Below are positions 38,801 through 46,278 of a stretch of 46,278 nt of DNA, piece after piece. The notes under the pieces were generated by a model. That model had not been told where the DNA came from. It ran no database searches and saw only the letters and a list, made by a program, of their open reading frames with translations. This stretch comes from Cruorifilaria tuberocauda (lineage: Eukaryota; Nematoda; Chromadorea; Rhabditida; Onchocercidae), in assembly GCA_013365365.1 (NCBI GenBank), contig JABVXU010000434.1:1-46278 (forward strand), given 5' to 3'. A program made the position numbers and the translations under genes. How positions within the stretch are numbered: position 1 is the first letter of the stretch; each line of letters begins with the position of its first letter.

Positions 38801-41210
38801 TTTTTAATGTATCTCTAGCAACAGCAAGAGAATATATTGATTATCTAATTGAGAAATATCTTTGAAAATTATTACAAGCGTTGCCGGTAATCAAGTGGTC
38901 TGCTATAGTTAACGTACTAATTCGTCCACTTCTAATATTGATGCTAAAATTTTCATTTGGATTATATATTTCAGGAAGACGCCTTATTTGACGCGGTCAC
39001 GTCGTGAATGGCTAGCTGATTATGCACTTCCTGCTTCAGTTCTCATCATGTCGTTTACGGGTGCTTACTGCTTTTATGATATTGAAAGTTAGTATCAGTT
39101 TATTATCATATTCACTTTACATTAATGATTTGAAATTGGTTTTTAAATAACTGAAATTATGAATTTGCTAGATCATTTCAAGATTAAATCTATTTCTACA
39201 GCTTAGCAAAATTAAAAATTCGTAATTTTTTTTCAAAACCATGTATTGCGAATTCGGTGGTGCTGTTAAATTTTTGTAATATTTTCTTCAATCTCAATGA
39301 TTCATAAATGAATTTACCACATCATAAAATAATTTTCAGAGGACAAGTTCAAAATGCGTACCAATGTAGCGACATTTACTGTCGCACCAGTATTTTCGTT
39401 ACCGTGGCAGGGCTATTTCGTATGCTTACTCCTTGGCTTCTCATTATCTTTTCTTTTCTTCATTGACCAAAATATCACCTCAGCTATTGTAAATAATCCA
39501 CAGAATAAGTCCGTTTATTTTTTTGCTTGAATTTCTTAAGACACTTGTCGTGCTTTCACTGAAAAAAAACATGGAAAGTACAAAATATGCTTTGAATATG
39601 ATTTATGTAATGACTAAACAGGAAGATTTCTTCAGCTATTGTACTGTTTATAAATTATTTAAAAGTATAATGCTTACTCACATAATATAGAAACGAATTA
39701 TTATTACTATCTATTATTGGCTTTAATTTAATACTAATCTTAAAATTGTTTTGAGAATGTTGTTAATATTTTTGACATGAAAATCTTGATCAAAGTTTTT
39801 ATTATTTCATTTCAGATTAAAGAAAGGTCCAGCTCAAAATCTGGATTTATTTGTAGTTGCAATACTGAATTGTTTCTTATCAGTAATGGGTTTACCATGG
39901 ATGCATGGTGCATTACCGCATTCACCATTGCATTTGCGTGCACTTGCTGACGTGGAAGAGCGAGTGTTACAAGGACATGTCCATGAAGTGTACGGTTATT
40001 TAAATTATTTGTCTCTAATATTAGTTTGATTTTCAAAAATATCTAGTCTGAAAAATTTATCGTCATAATGCATGATTAACAATAATTATCAGATTTAAAG
40101 CAAGTTTGAAAATATTTCCGAAGGCCAAATATTGTTTAGATAATAATGATTAATAGTTAACTCATAGCTATGAACTATTGATAGGTTGAACAGCTTTATC
40201 TATCGTTTAGTGACATTATCATCAGACTGAACGATATGAATTACTATTATTTTAAATTATTTCAAAAATTGAATTTCTCGCAGAATGAAGAGTTCGTGGA
40301 TTTTTAGATCACTTCCGAAATTCAATTTTTTAAAGATCATTTTCAAAATAGCAGGAAAAGTTGTTTCAGAATAATGAATGTACGGGAGACACGGCTAGCT
40401 ACATTGATAGCACATTTATTGATATTAATCTCAACATTTACACTCTTACCATATCCTCTTCAGTGGATACCAACATCCGTATTACACGGTTTATTCTTGT
40501 ATATGGCACTTACCTCTTTAGCTGGTAATGAAATGTTCGAACGGTTATTATTACTTATTACTGAGCAGGTAATGTTTGACTCAAATTTGTTAACGAAGTT
40601 TATTCGATCAGGTAATCGGATTGTAATGATTGATGAAATTTGTTTGTTACAAAAATGAATAAAATTAATTCAAATTTTTTTGAATCTTATTAAATTCTCT
40701 TATATTAACAAATTTCATCTTATCAATATGTGCATAAATTATGTTTCAGAATTCCTTATTTGTGATTTTTATAAGAAGAAATTTCAAGAAATCTTTGAGA
40801 GTAAAGGAGAAAGGTTTTCAGCAAGCCTATCCACCAACTCATTACATCAGGAAAGTTCCTCAGCGAAAAGTACACTTATTTACTGCCTGTCAGCTTGTAC
40901 AGCTTTTATTACTTTGCGCATTCGGATTTTCACCTTATCCATTCATTGAAATGGTTTTCCCTATTGTCTGTTTCTTCTTCTTACCAATCAGGTGATCCAA
41001 TTACTTTCTCTTTTTCAGTGGTATCCCAAGACATACAAATTTTTCTAATATTTAAGTATAAAACATACGGCATACGAACATACAATATTGTGTGATATTA
41101 ATCAAATAATGATGACAAATATAATCATTAATATTAATTCTTGCAGACATACGTTGATACCACGATTAATTGACTATAAATACTTGGATGCACTTGATGG
41201 AAGACATTAG
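4457..41210 (+). CDS. SLC4A11-like transporter gene, whole locus with multiple alternative 5' exons
   Basis: This entry is the outer span of one gene; parts are annotated separately. The coding core is 33133-41210. Upstream coding exons are 4457-4531 and 5739-5826 (consecutive), 8419-8620, 10722 to about 10898, 11424-11520, 16923-17040, 20650-21370 and 29615-30485. All of the terminal 5' exons can end in phase 1 and so can join the first common exon at 33133 in frame. Proteins of the SLC4 family are multi-pass plasma-membrane ion transporters. The SLC4A11 branch in vertebrates is reported to conduct H+/OH-/NH3-linked and water fluxes rather than to act as a classical bicarbonate exchanger. 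The family call rests on strong motif matches across the whole core. Which 5' exons are really used, and in what combination, is inferred from phase and reading frame only. Confidence 0.82.
5739..5826 (+). CDS. Candidate exon 2 of the SLC4A11-like gene
   Basis: The acceptor TTTTTACATCAG precedes a frame starting [16 protein letters not shown], which ends in phase 1 at TCA G|gttttat. It is 88 bases long, enters in phase 0 from exon 4457-4531 and leaves in phase 1. It can therefore join either the exon at 10722 (giving glycine at the junction) or the common exon at 33133 (giving aspartate). The peptide is Gln/Asn/Ser-rich and has no recognisable domain. A longer frame through the region also exists, but only this part has coding character with matching splice sites. 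Confidence 0.5.
6611..6665. repeat. Overlapping competing hairpins built on TCACTCAT
   Basis: TCACTCAT (6611-6618) can pair with ATGAGTGA (6638-6645), enclosing an inner CATCTG-TT-CAGATG stem (6623-6636). GAATGAGTGA (6636-6645) can instead pair perfectly with TCACTCATTC (6656-6665) across a 10-base loop. The middle arm is shared, so only one structure can form at a time. The element lies in the intron between exon 5739 and the alternative first exon at 8419. Confidence 0.6.
7124..7149 (-). promoter_or_regulatory. Candidate nuclear-receptor response element (DR3 plus DR4 half-sites)
   Basis: Read on the minus strand, the segment holds AGGTCA, three bases, AGGTCA, four bases, GGGTCA. Two exact consensus half-sites at DR3 spacing are followed by a near-consensus half-site at DR4 spacing. 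Such direct repeats are the known binding pattern of dimeric nuclear receptors. The site lies about 1.3 kb upstream of the alternative first exon at 8419. Binding is untested, and short motifs like this arise by chance, although three in register is unusual in DNA this AT-rich. Confidence 0.35.
8419..8620 (+). CDS. Alternative first exon A of the SLC4A11-like gene
   Basis: The ATG at 8419 follows an in-frame TGA at 8395-8397. It opens 67 codons beginning [20 protein letters not shown] and ending LPNLSK, with one further base before the donor AAAG|gttcat (phase 1). The peptide is hydrophilic, Asp/Ser/Arg-rich and predicted disordered, as expected of a cytoplasmic N-terminal tail. Phase 1 lets it join exon 10722 (glycine at the junction) or the common exon at 33133 (aspartate). 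No acceptor of the right phase lies directly upstream, so it behaves as a first coding exon with its own promoter or trans-splice site. Confidence 0.6.
10722..10898 (+). CDS. Internal 5' exon of the SLC4A11-like gene (3' end uncertain)
   Basis: The acceptor CAACTTCAG precedes a frame entering in phase 1: a Gly completed from the previous exon, then [16 protein letters not shown] and a Ser-rich stretch ending [10 protein letters not shown]. The proline-rich start and serine-rich body look like a disordered regulatory tail. The end is not fixed. Phase-1 donors occur after 10853, 10871 and 10898, and a phase-0 one after 10891; none is strongly consensus. An in-frame stop follows at about 10932. 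It most likely belongs to transcripts starting at 4457 or 8419. Confidence 0.5.
11424..11520 (+). CDS. Alternative first exon E of the SLC4A11-like gene (candidate)
   Basis: The ATG at 11424 opens 32 codons ([16 protein letters not shown] to VFQPTG) ending in phase 1 at a perfect consensus donor GGAT|gtaagtg. The frame upstream is closed by TGA about 27 bases before the ATG. Splicing to 33133 would complete a Tyr codon and give an 810-residue protein with a short, fairly hydrophobic tail. Alternatively, GTGTTTCAG inside this segment is itself a good acceptor. It would make bases 11511-11520 a 10-base microexon that shifts phase 0 to phase 1 after an exon ending at 10891. Both readings end at the same donor. 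Confidence 0.4.
11521..16922. other. Long intron, no confident coding exon
   Basis: This is AT-rich intron DNA of the transporter locus. It holds a CACGTG E-box core at 12584-12591, a less AT-rich patch with long open frames on both strands at 12951-13347, a three-copy 24-bp tandem repeat near 15047-15119 and purine-rich GA tracts near 16268-16310. A short ATG frame at 14454 ends at a consensus donor but in phase 2, so it cannot join the common exon in frame. Confidence 0.5.
15047..15119. repeat. Minisatellite, about three copies of a 24-bp AT-rich unit
   Basis: The unit TACGATTGAAATAATAAATA plus four more bases occurs at 15047-15070 and 15071-15094. A diverged third copy follows, lacking the TACG start. 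It is intronic, with no coding potential. Confidence 0.75.
16923..17040 (+). CDS. Alternative first exon D of the SLC4A11-like gene
   Basis: The ATG at 16923 lies four codons after an in-frame TAA. It opens 39 codons ([20 protein letters not shown] ... [11 protein letters not shown]) and stops at the donor TCCA|gtaatg in phase 1. Joining it to 33133 makes an Asn codon at the junction and a protein of about 817 residues, the shortest well-supported tail along with exon E. The peptide is basic in the middle and acidic at its end, with no recognisable domain. Past the donor the frame becomes a run of Leu/Phe/Ser of intronic character, which supports the chosen boundary. Confidence 0.55.
17549..17588. 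repeat. (AG)20 microsatellite
   Basis: Twenty uninterrupted AG dinucleotides lie about 500 bases downstream of alternative first exon D. GA repeats can act as GAGA-type chromatin sites or form triplexes, but nothing here shows a role. Confidence 0.95.
19073..19162. repeat. CA/TG-rich foldback repeat centred on a 12-bp palindrome
   Basis: A degenerate CA/TACA tract runs into a TG/TATG tract, so the two halves are roughly reverse complementary. The centre is the perfect palindrome ACATGTACATGT at 19119-19130. The open frame running through it is an artefact of the repeat. Confidence 0.8.
20650..21370 (+). CDS. Alternative first exon B of the SLC4A11-like gene
   Basis: An ATG-ATG pair at 20650 follows an in-frame TAA only nine bases upstream with no intervening AG, so this is a true start exon. 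It encodes 240 residues and ends at GATGAAAAAG|gtaaca in phase 1, giving aspartate when joined to 33133 and a protein of about 1018 residues. The peptide is hydrophilic and Ser/Thr/Arg-rich, starts [20 protein letters not shown] and ends in an acidic stretch ([12 protein letters not shown]). It contains a basic patch near residues 175-185 and an RRES site near residue 220. No folded domain is visible. It looks like a disordered cytoplasmic regulatory tail. Confidence 0.75.
21371..29614. other. Long intron between alternative first exons B and C
   Basis: This is more than 8 kb of AT-rich DNA. A putative cassette bounded by TTACTTGCAG and gtaagg (22241-22315) would need phase 0 on both sides and gives a stop after exon B. 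A second candidate near 26716-26759 enters in phase 1 but leaves in phase 0. Other items are a 13-bp tandem duplication at 23502-23527, a small GGGTAAT/ATTACCC hairpin at 26157-26175 and the inverted-repeat cluster at 28836-29048. I found no confident gene. Confidence 0.5.
28836..29048. repeat. Cluster of three perfect inverted repeats upstream of first exon C
   Basis: Three stems occur in series. AAGCGCAACTGA (28836-28847) pairs with TCAGTTGCGCTT (28926-28937). CGGATGCTAT (28939-28948) pairs with ATAGCATCCG (28993-29002). GAGGACTG (29002-29009) pairs with CAGTCCTC (29041-29048). All are exact complements in a patch clearly richer in G and C than its surroundings. It lies about 570-780 bases upstream of the ATG at 29615, where a promoter or 5' leader for that exon could be. 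It could be a structured RNA, a degraded mobile element or a cis-regulatory block. Confidence 0.6.
29615..30485 (+). CDS. Alternative first exon C of the SLC4A11-like gene (largest tail)
   Basis: The first ATG in this long frame is at 29615, and the frame runs 290 codons to AATGCAG|gttcgt in phase 1. Joined to 33133 it gives aspartate at the junction and a protein of about 1068 residues. The tail starts [20 protein letters not shown]. It is hydrophilic and apparently disordered, and carries three R-R-x-S sites (RRIS, RRRS, RRLS) typical of protein kinase A substrates. The same frame continues about 117 nt upstream of the ATG with hydrophobic sequence; a TTG codon there is an unlikely start. 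An acceptor-like CTGATAG near 29560 could be a trans-splice site. It is the nearest alternative start to the common core. Confidence 0.75.
31747..31769. repeat. Imperfect 23-bp dyad
   Basis: ATCTTG and CAAGAT flank CCAG and CTGG, with a T-T mismatch on each side and one central T. The near-perfect symmetry resembles a homodimeric protein-binding site. No factor is recognised. Confidence 0.5.
32807..32836. repeat. (AT)15 microsatellite
   Basis: Fifteen uninterrupted AT dinucleotides lie about 300 bases upstream of the first common exon of the transporter gene. Confidence 0.95.
33133..41210 (+). CDS. SLC4A11-like transporter, 19 constitutive exons (778 residues)
   Basis: Exons: 33133-33295, 33705-33793, 33924-34014, 34777-34900, 35255-35361, 35796-35895, 36194-36281, 36366-36488, 36803-36916, 37071-37203, 37479-37552, 38345-38490, 38630-38724, 38975-39087, 39340-39508, 39816-39989, 40370-40568, 40822-40991 and 41147-41210 (TAG). 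All phases agree. Core residues 1-255 are the band-3-like cytoplasmic domain ([29 protein letters not shown]). The membrane domain follows with [74 protein letters not shown] and [37 protein letters not shown] is the form seen in SLC4A11, not in the bicarbonate exchangers. Loop exon 38345 carries one N-S-T glycosylation sequon. The C-terminus ends only about 20 residues after the last span (YLDALDGRH). Closest family: SLC4A11; the transported ion in this organism is unknown. Confidence 0.9.
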
Positions 41211-41457
41211 ATAATTATATCAGAGTGAAAAATGAATTAGAACGTTTATATTGATGATATTTTCTATGATTTTTGTTGCACTATGTATTTCATTTGTTGT
41301 ACCAAAGATATCATATGTGAATTACGTAGTATACGCCGTAAATTTTTTCCTCACTCAAAATATGATTTCCAAACCATTCAACTGAAAATGACATCTCCAA
41401 ATAGAGATTGATTGCCAGAACAATTGGAAAGTCATTTGTCACATTTAAGATTAAACT

Positions 41458-41463
41458 AATAAA
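41458..41463 (+). terminator. Poly(A) signal of the SLC4A11-like gene
   Basis: AATAAA lies about 250 bases after the TAG stop at 41208-41210, in an otherwise noncoding 3' stretch. It is the first canonical hexamer downstream, so it probably defines the 3' end. Confidence 0.6.
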
Positions 41464-42467
41464 ACCGAAAGGTGTTATCGTTCCACTTTCGCGATTTCAT
41501 TATGAAGTTTGGCATCGGGCAGAAAGTGATTAGCAGAAACGTATCCTGCATACTATCTAAGTAACCTGTAAAGGTCAATTAAGTCATATTTAATTATGAC
41601 TTTGTTCTGCTAATTTTTTTGCAGATTTTGGAATTGTAAAGGAAAAATCTTGACGAAAAATAAAGATAAAAAAGTTTAGAATGGGATACCGGAATATCTT
41701 GGATACGAACATTAATAAAAAGTTACTGTAATGTTAACGGTTAATATGGTTAACATTGAAATTGTCCATTATCCAATTAATTCTAACTCCATTAATACCA
41801 CATTCAATTTGATTTTAACTAAAGTTATCGGCAAATCGTTGATAGCAGTACTTGGTAATGCAACTGGAACTTGGAAAGATTTCTAGTTATAATTTGGCCA
41901 GAAAAATAATTGGTTCTAGGCCAAGTTCTAGAAAATTTAGCGGTTCCTGAAGTGGATATAAATTTTGGGTTTCTTTCTTCATTGTACTTTTTTTCTCTTT
42001 TCGTATATTCTTGTTTTTCTTTTCTTAATCAATTTAAATCTCAATAGCTCATATCTGAAGTATTCAAAAGATAAAAACACAAAAAAATTGGTGATAAAAT
42101 ATTTTGCCGAATTATAGTAATGATGATTAAGTGTGCAACATTTACAGAAGCGACGAATTTTTCAAATTCAAAGAATTTGCATAAAGCGGGTGTAACTCTG
42201 AAAACCGTTTACATGAATCAGAAGATTCAACAAGTAAGAGTATTTTCAAGCATTCATTTCTTCTTTTTCAAGCATCGAGATCAGTTCATTTTTTCTTATG
42301 TCACAATCTACTGCAAAGATAGTATGACTTTAAATATTTCTACCAATTTTACCTAATAGCATCTTAAAGAAATACTGAAAAAGTGAACGATAGAAGAGGA
42401 GAAAATAAGTAGGCAATGATAGTATATTTCGGCTTCTGAATTTAAAGTCGAAAATCTGCAGATAGAG

Positions 42468-43933
42468 ATGATATTCTTGATAGAAACCGCACTGCTTTCA
42501 TGCATTCTGATAGTTGAAGCGCAAAATAAGCCACACTTACTGATTCAAGAAAATCGAAACATTGAAGAGAATGAATCGACTAAGATTTCATCACGAAAAC
42601 AGTTTGTTCAACAATACAATATTTGATTATTTGCTTTGTTACTGATTACAACCATAAATTTTGAAACTATAATTTTTCACTTACATGTTTGTATGCAGAA
42701 TTTTTTAGAACACAATTTCCAGAGAGTTTGAAACGATGGAAGAAATAATAAAGAAAATGAATGACAAACTGGAAAATAATGTTGTTGGTATTATAAATAA
42801 TCATCATGTTTAAATAATCAGTGATTAATCCGAGCTGTTTGCCAATATTTATGAAAGTCTTACAGATAGTTTTAACTATAGATTGATAATTTCATAATTG
42901 TAATCCCACAATTAATTTCATAACTGCACAACTAATTTTGTTTTTTTGGGAGGACAGAAACTTCTTTTTAATCTTTAAGCAATTTCCTAATTAACTGTTC
43001 ACTATTTTCCTTTCACCGAGCAATTTATGTTCCTAATTATATTATACTAAAATGTTAAAATGTTCTAATTTTAAATTTAAACATTTATGAAACAGTTGCT
43101 TAAATTTAGAAACGACGAAATGATGCTTTAGTAGGAAATAAAATTCAGATATCTGTGATAATTGGCATATGGGCGCTTCTCTCACTTCTTTGGATCATTT
43201 CTAATTTAAGAATTTATTTGGGGTAAGATTTTTTAATTTTAATCTTTATGAAAATTATTAAAATTACTTTCTTTCTCTCAGATTTCTTCAAATTCTTCTA
43301 TGTCTGATGTTTTTTCACAGAAAAAATGAATATTAATATTGAAACTGATTCACTTTAGACGTAAAAGAGACATTCGTAAGCTTAAGAAACGCTATCAAGA
43401 AAAAACGTAAGTTCAATTCTTGCACTAGTCTTTTATTGATAGTAAATTAATGAATGAATTCAATTTCTTAAATTTTATAATCTGTGCTTATGTATCAAGC
43501 ATGTGAAAGTGGCACGCTGATTGCAATTCAGCTTTTTCTATAGCTCGCGAATGTTGGAGAATAAAAGAAAAGAACTGGAAAGAAGAGTATCAAAGGGAAA
43601 GAAACAACAGGGAAAGGAGCAAGTGAGAAATGCGCTGCAATTCCAAGGTGGTTTGATTACGGATTCGAAAAAATCATTCTCACCTTTCTGACATTGAACT
43701 CTGGATTTTTACTTATTAGTCATCAATAGTTCAACTTGGAAATTTAGTAATTTTCAGAAGACAAAAGCTGTTCCGCGATGAATTCTCTTATAAGTTTTGG
43801 AGAAAATGAAAACATAGACAAACTAAGCAGTTATAATACAAGTGATGAACAAGGCAATACGAGTCGAATAACTGAAGATCATGAAAAGAAACAAATGGTA
43901 TTGCTAGGAAAAAACAGTAATGATCAACTTTGA
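42468..43933 (+). CDS. Unrecognised small single-pass membrane protein
   Basis: Exons: 42468-42605, 42709-42780 (or 42783), 43110-43222, 43359-43406, 43544-43647 and 43758-43933 (TGA), all in phase, about 216 residues. It begins with a clear signal peptide (MIFLIETALLSCILIVEA, residues 1-18), then a short polar ectodomain with possible coiled coil (EFETMEEIIKKMNDKLENN, about 52-70). A membrane span follows (ISVIIGIWALLSLLWIIS, about 84-101), then a strongly basic, Lys/Arg/Gln-rich cytoplasmic region and an acidic Ser-rich end. I recognise no family. The acceptor CTGCAG six bases before the ATG suggests a trans-splice site. An upstream frame at 42120-42233 ends at a gtaaga donor in matching phase 0 and could be an alternative 5' exon. 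It follows the transporter gene on the same strand. Confidence 0.6.
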
Positions 43934-43959
43934 AAATAGTTTTTATTTTTGTTATTTGT

Positions 43960-43965
43960 AATAAA
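43960..43965 (+). terminator. Poly(A) signal of the small membrane-protein gene (proximal)
   Basis: AATAAA lies 27 bases after the TGA at 43931-43933. This spacing fits a genuine 3' end and supports the 216-residue form. A second AATAAA at 44449-44454 would serve the longer form ending at 44216. Confidence 0.5.
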
Positions 43966-44007
43966 ATAAGTTTTTTTATGCAAAATTTAATATTGGAGGG
44001 AATGAAG

Positions 44008-44216
44008 GATTCAATGGAAACTATGCGTCCAACTGGTGGATCAGGAATCCCGGAAAAATGATGAAACTAAAGAATAGAAGTTTTATGACGAAACTAAAGA
44101 AGGAAAGGGACGAATACGATATACTTATACAAAGCGATAAGAAAACAGAGGAAGTGGAAGAAAAAGAGAAAGACGAAACTTTAATAAGTGAATCTAAGGA
44201 GATAGGGTTACTTTAA
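44008..44216 (+). CDS. Possible alternative terminal exon of the small membrane-protein gene
   Basis: A frame enriched in Lys and Glu runs through ...NWWIRNPGKMMKLKNRS... to KEIGLL and TAA at 44214-44216. A donor inside the previous exon (AACA|gtaatg, exon end 43916) in phase 1 can join AG acceptors starting the exon at 43999 or 44008, replacing the last five codons by about 70-72 residues. The acceptors are weak and lack a close pyrimidine tract. It could instead be a decayed exon. The charged composition matches the tail of the upstream gene, which is why I keep it. Confidence 0.35.
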
Positions 44217-45309
44217 CAATTTAATTTTTATCATTTGGAATAATGTCGTGAATAATTTGTTATGCAATAGGGTTTCCGATTTTCTCAAAGATTTGAAAAT
44301 CGATATAAGATTGATAAATGCATGATATGATTATTTGAAAATCGTGATAAACGGTATGATATCTTCGGAAGAGAATTTTTCGAATATTTCTAAGAATTTT
44401 CCACATGAATTATGATTTTTATGGAAATTTTCGAAAATAACAAGTTCAAATAAAATATTTCCATATTGATTATAGAGTATTTTTTCATCCCAAGATTTGA
44501 CTAACATTCTTTTTTATCCTTTAAATAACATTATTTTATATTCATAATATTGAAGAACGGGAAATAGAAAGCAAGATGAAGCAATCAAGAAGAATGCGAA
44601 TGAAAAGAAAGATGATGAAGAATAGAGATGAAGTATATTTCGACAGATTGAATTCATTGAACATTCTCATCATCAAAAGCAATCATGTTTTGTTTTATTG
44701 AAATAGCATTGATATTTTCGTTTGCTTCAATTGTTGTTTAAAAATACAGCTCGTTAGCTATAATTGACACCTCAAAATTTAAACGAGAGATGGGCATAAT
44801 GATCCATTAATATTGCTCATAAGGGACAAATTCGTGAAAAAAGGATTTGACGAATGGTATGAATGAACTCTCTTATACGATTCTAAGTGAATAAAGTTCT
44901 GAACCATTCGTTATAACCCAACGAGTACAACAACTTAGTAATAGCAAAGCAAAAACAAATTTAGTGGTTGAACACTGATCAGTGGTGAAAAATACATCTA
45001 CTAATTTTTCTTGAGTCGGTAACACGAGCTTGGCACTGCTAATTAAAAAATTAAAAATTGCCTGAGAGAATGAAAAGATAAATAAAATTTGCAAATAAAC
45101 ACTATTCAGAACTGGCAATATAGAAAGATATTAGCAATACGAAAAACCAAATCACAATATTTCCATCATAGATAACAAAATAATATACAAATTTAATTCC
45201 TTGATTTCTACAAAGTAGAGCCAACATACAAATTCACGAAGCCAAGCCATTGTTGGTCGTAAGAAGGATGATTCAAAAAAGCTTTGAATACATAATCAAA
45301 TGAATAAAA
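44217..45309. other. Intergenic region between convergent genes
   Basis: This separates the + strand membrane-protein gene from the minus-strand kinase remnant. A distal AATAAA is at 44449-44454. An open stretch at 44555-44701 encodes a very basic peptide (EREIESKMKQSRRMRMKRKM...) ending at TGA. It could be a further 3' exon, but no well-supported junction leads to it. No other feature was recognised. Confidence 0.45.
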
Positions 45310-46278
45310 TTAATCATTTTTATAGGAACCCCAACAAATCATCTTTGTCACTATTGTTCGCTGTTTGAAATTTATATGGAGTATTAGCGAGCCAATTTGA
45401 TAGCAGAATATCCAAGTATTGCTTACGCTTAGATTCGGATGTAATATTTCGTAAATTAGAGTTTTTACTTCTTCGCTTATCAATACCTTCCGAGGGAATA
45501 TCAATCTAAAAATAAAAAAAAAGTTTGTTTGGCTTGAATCTTATTTAATTATATAGTTCTTTCTCAGTTCTTTCAATGAAGAACATGAAAGACAATATTA
45601 TCAGTGAAATATGAAAAGATTGAATAATATCTTATGATAAAGAATAATTTAGAATATTAAATTACGTAATAAAAGTTAGAAAATCAGAAGCTTTTACATT
45701 GTAAATGTTCACTGCGAGATTCGGGAAATATATACTATTCGTAGACAACGAAATCACTTCACAGTTTTCTGCTTCAAAATGCTGTAAAAGGCACTTATGC
45801 TGTAATTGTTTTTCAAGCATTCTTCGTGGACTTTGATCATCGTATGGCATCAAACCGGTGACCATCACAAATAGCACTACGCCCGCATTCCATAAATCAA
45901 CGGAGAAACCCGTGTAAGGTCTCGAAATAATCAAATTTGTTTCATTCAATACTAACATTTATTTGAAGAAAATACCTAAGCACTTCCGGTGGTACGTAAG
46001 CTCTTGAACCACAGAAAGCGTGTGATATATCATTACTGCGCATTAATCTTGAGAATCCAAAATCTCCAAGTTTAATGTTCCCATAGACATCCAAAAATAT
46101 ATTTTAACATTTGAGGACACGATGTGCTACTTCAAGCGTTTTCAAATACTGAATTTCATTACTTGCATAAAAATCATTACAATAAATAGTAATGATTAAA
46201 AAATCCATTTAACAAATGTCATGTTCGAAACACTGCCAAATTTTGTTTTCTTTAAGAATAGATTTGGATCCTTCTCAT
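45310..46278 (-). pseudogene. Decayed TSSK-type serine/threonine kinase, partial at window edge
   Basis: On the minus strand, three segments join in phase. About 46161-45976 carries EIQYLKTLEVAHRVLKC, a stop, NIFLDVYGNIKLGDFGFSR and CGSRAYVPPEVL. 45920-45795 carries PYTGFSVDLWNAGVVLFVMV, TGLMPYDDQSPRR and LEKQLQHK. 45505 to about 45310 carries FPRKVLISEEVKTLIYEIL and HPNLSVS. These are kinase subdomains VIb to XI in TSSK style. The HRDLKxEN loop is broken: the catalytic Asp codon is GTC (Val) at 46116-46118, and the Glu of CEN is TAA at 46104-46106. APE reads PPE, and the C-lobe arginine after subdomain X is lost. The DFG motif is intact. The ATP-binding lobe lies beyond the window, though 46278-46210 may hold a fragment. 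It is most likely a pseudogene; a base error would have to hit several sites. Confidence 0.75.

Overview
The window is eukaryotic and strongly AT-rich. It has a spliced gene with compact TTTCAG/TTTTAG acceptors, short downstream introns and long AT-rich 5' introns. This style fits a nematode, probably a clade III (spirurid/filarial-type) worm. That assignment is inferred from gene architecture and composition, not from a marker gene. I saw no rRNA, tRNA, CRISPR or recognisable transposase.

Most of the window (about 4.4-41.2 kb, + strand) is one locus: a solute carrier family 4 transporter of the SLC4A11 (BTR1/NaBC1-like) type. Nineteen constitutive exons (33133-41210) can be joined by hand with all phases agreeing, giving 778 common residues: a band-3-like cytoplasmic domain, the multi-pass membrane domain and a very short C-terminus. 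Upstream of this core lie a two-exon 5' end at 4457/5739 and separate ATG exons at 8419, 11424, 16923, 20650 and 29615, plus an internal exon at 10722. Each can end in a phase-1 donor, matching the phase-1 acceptor of the first common exon at 33133. I read this as a nested array of alternative first exons, each putting a different N-terminal tail on the same transporter.

Downstream on the same strand (42468-43933, with a possible extension to 44216) is a small unrecognised gene for a secreted-type single-pass membrane protein: signal peptide, short ectodomain, one membrane span and a very basic tail. At the right edge, on the minus strand (45310-46278, running off the window), is a decayed TSSK-type serine/threonine kinase. 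Its catalytic HRD aspartate is valine and it has an in-frame stop four codons later.

The rest is intron or intergenic DNA. It contains microsatellites ((AG)20, (AT)15, a CA/TG foldback), several perfect short inverted repeats (notably a cluster at 28836-29048 just upstream of the largest alternative first exon), and a triple nuclear-receptor-like half-site array at 7125-7149. All exon joins are hand-made from the genomic sequence; no transcript evidence was available.
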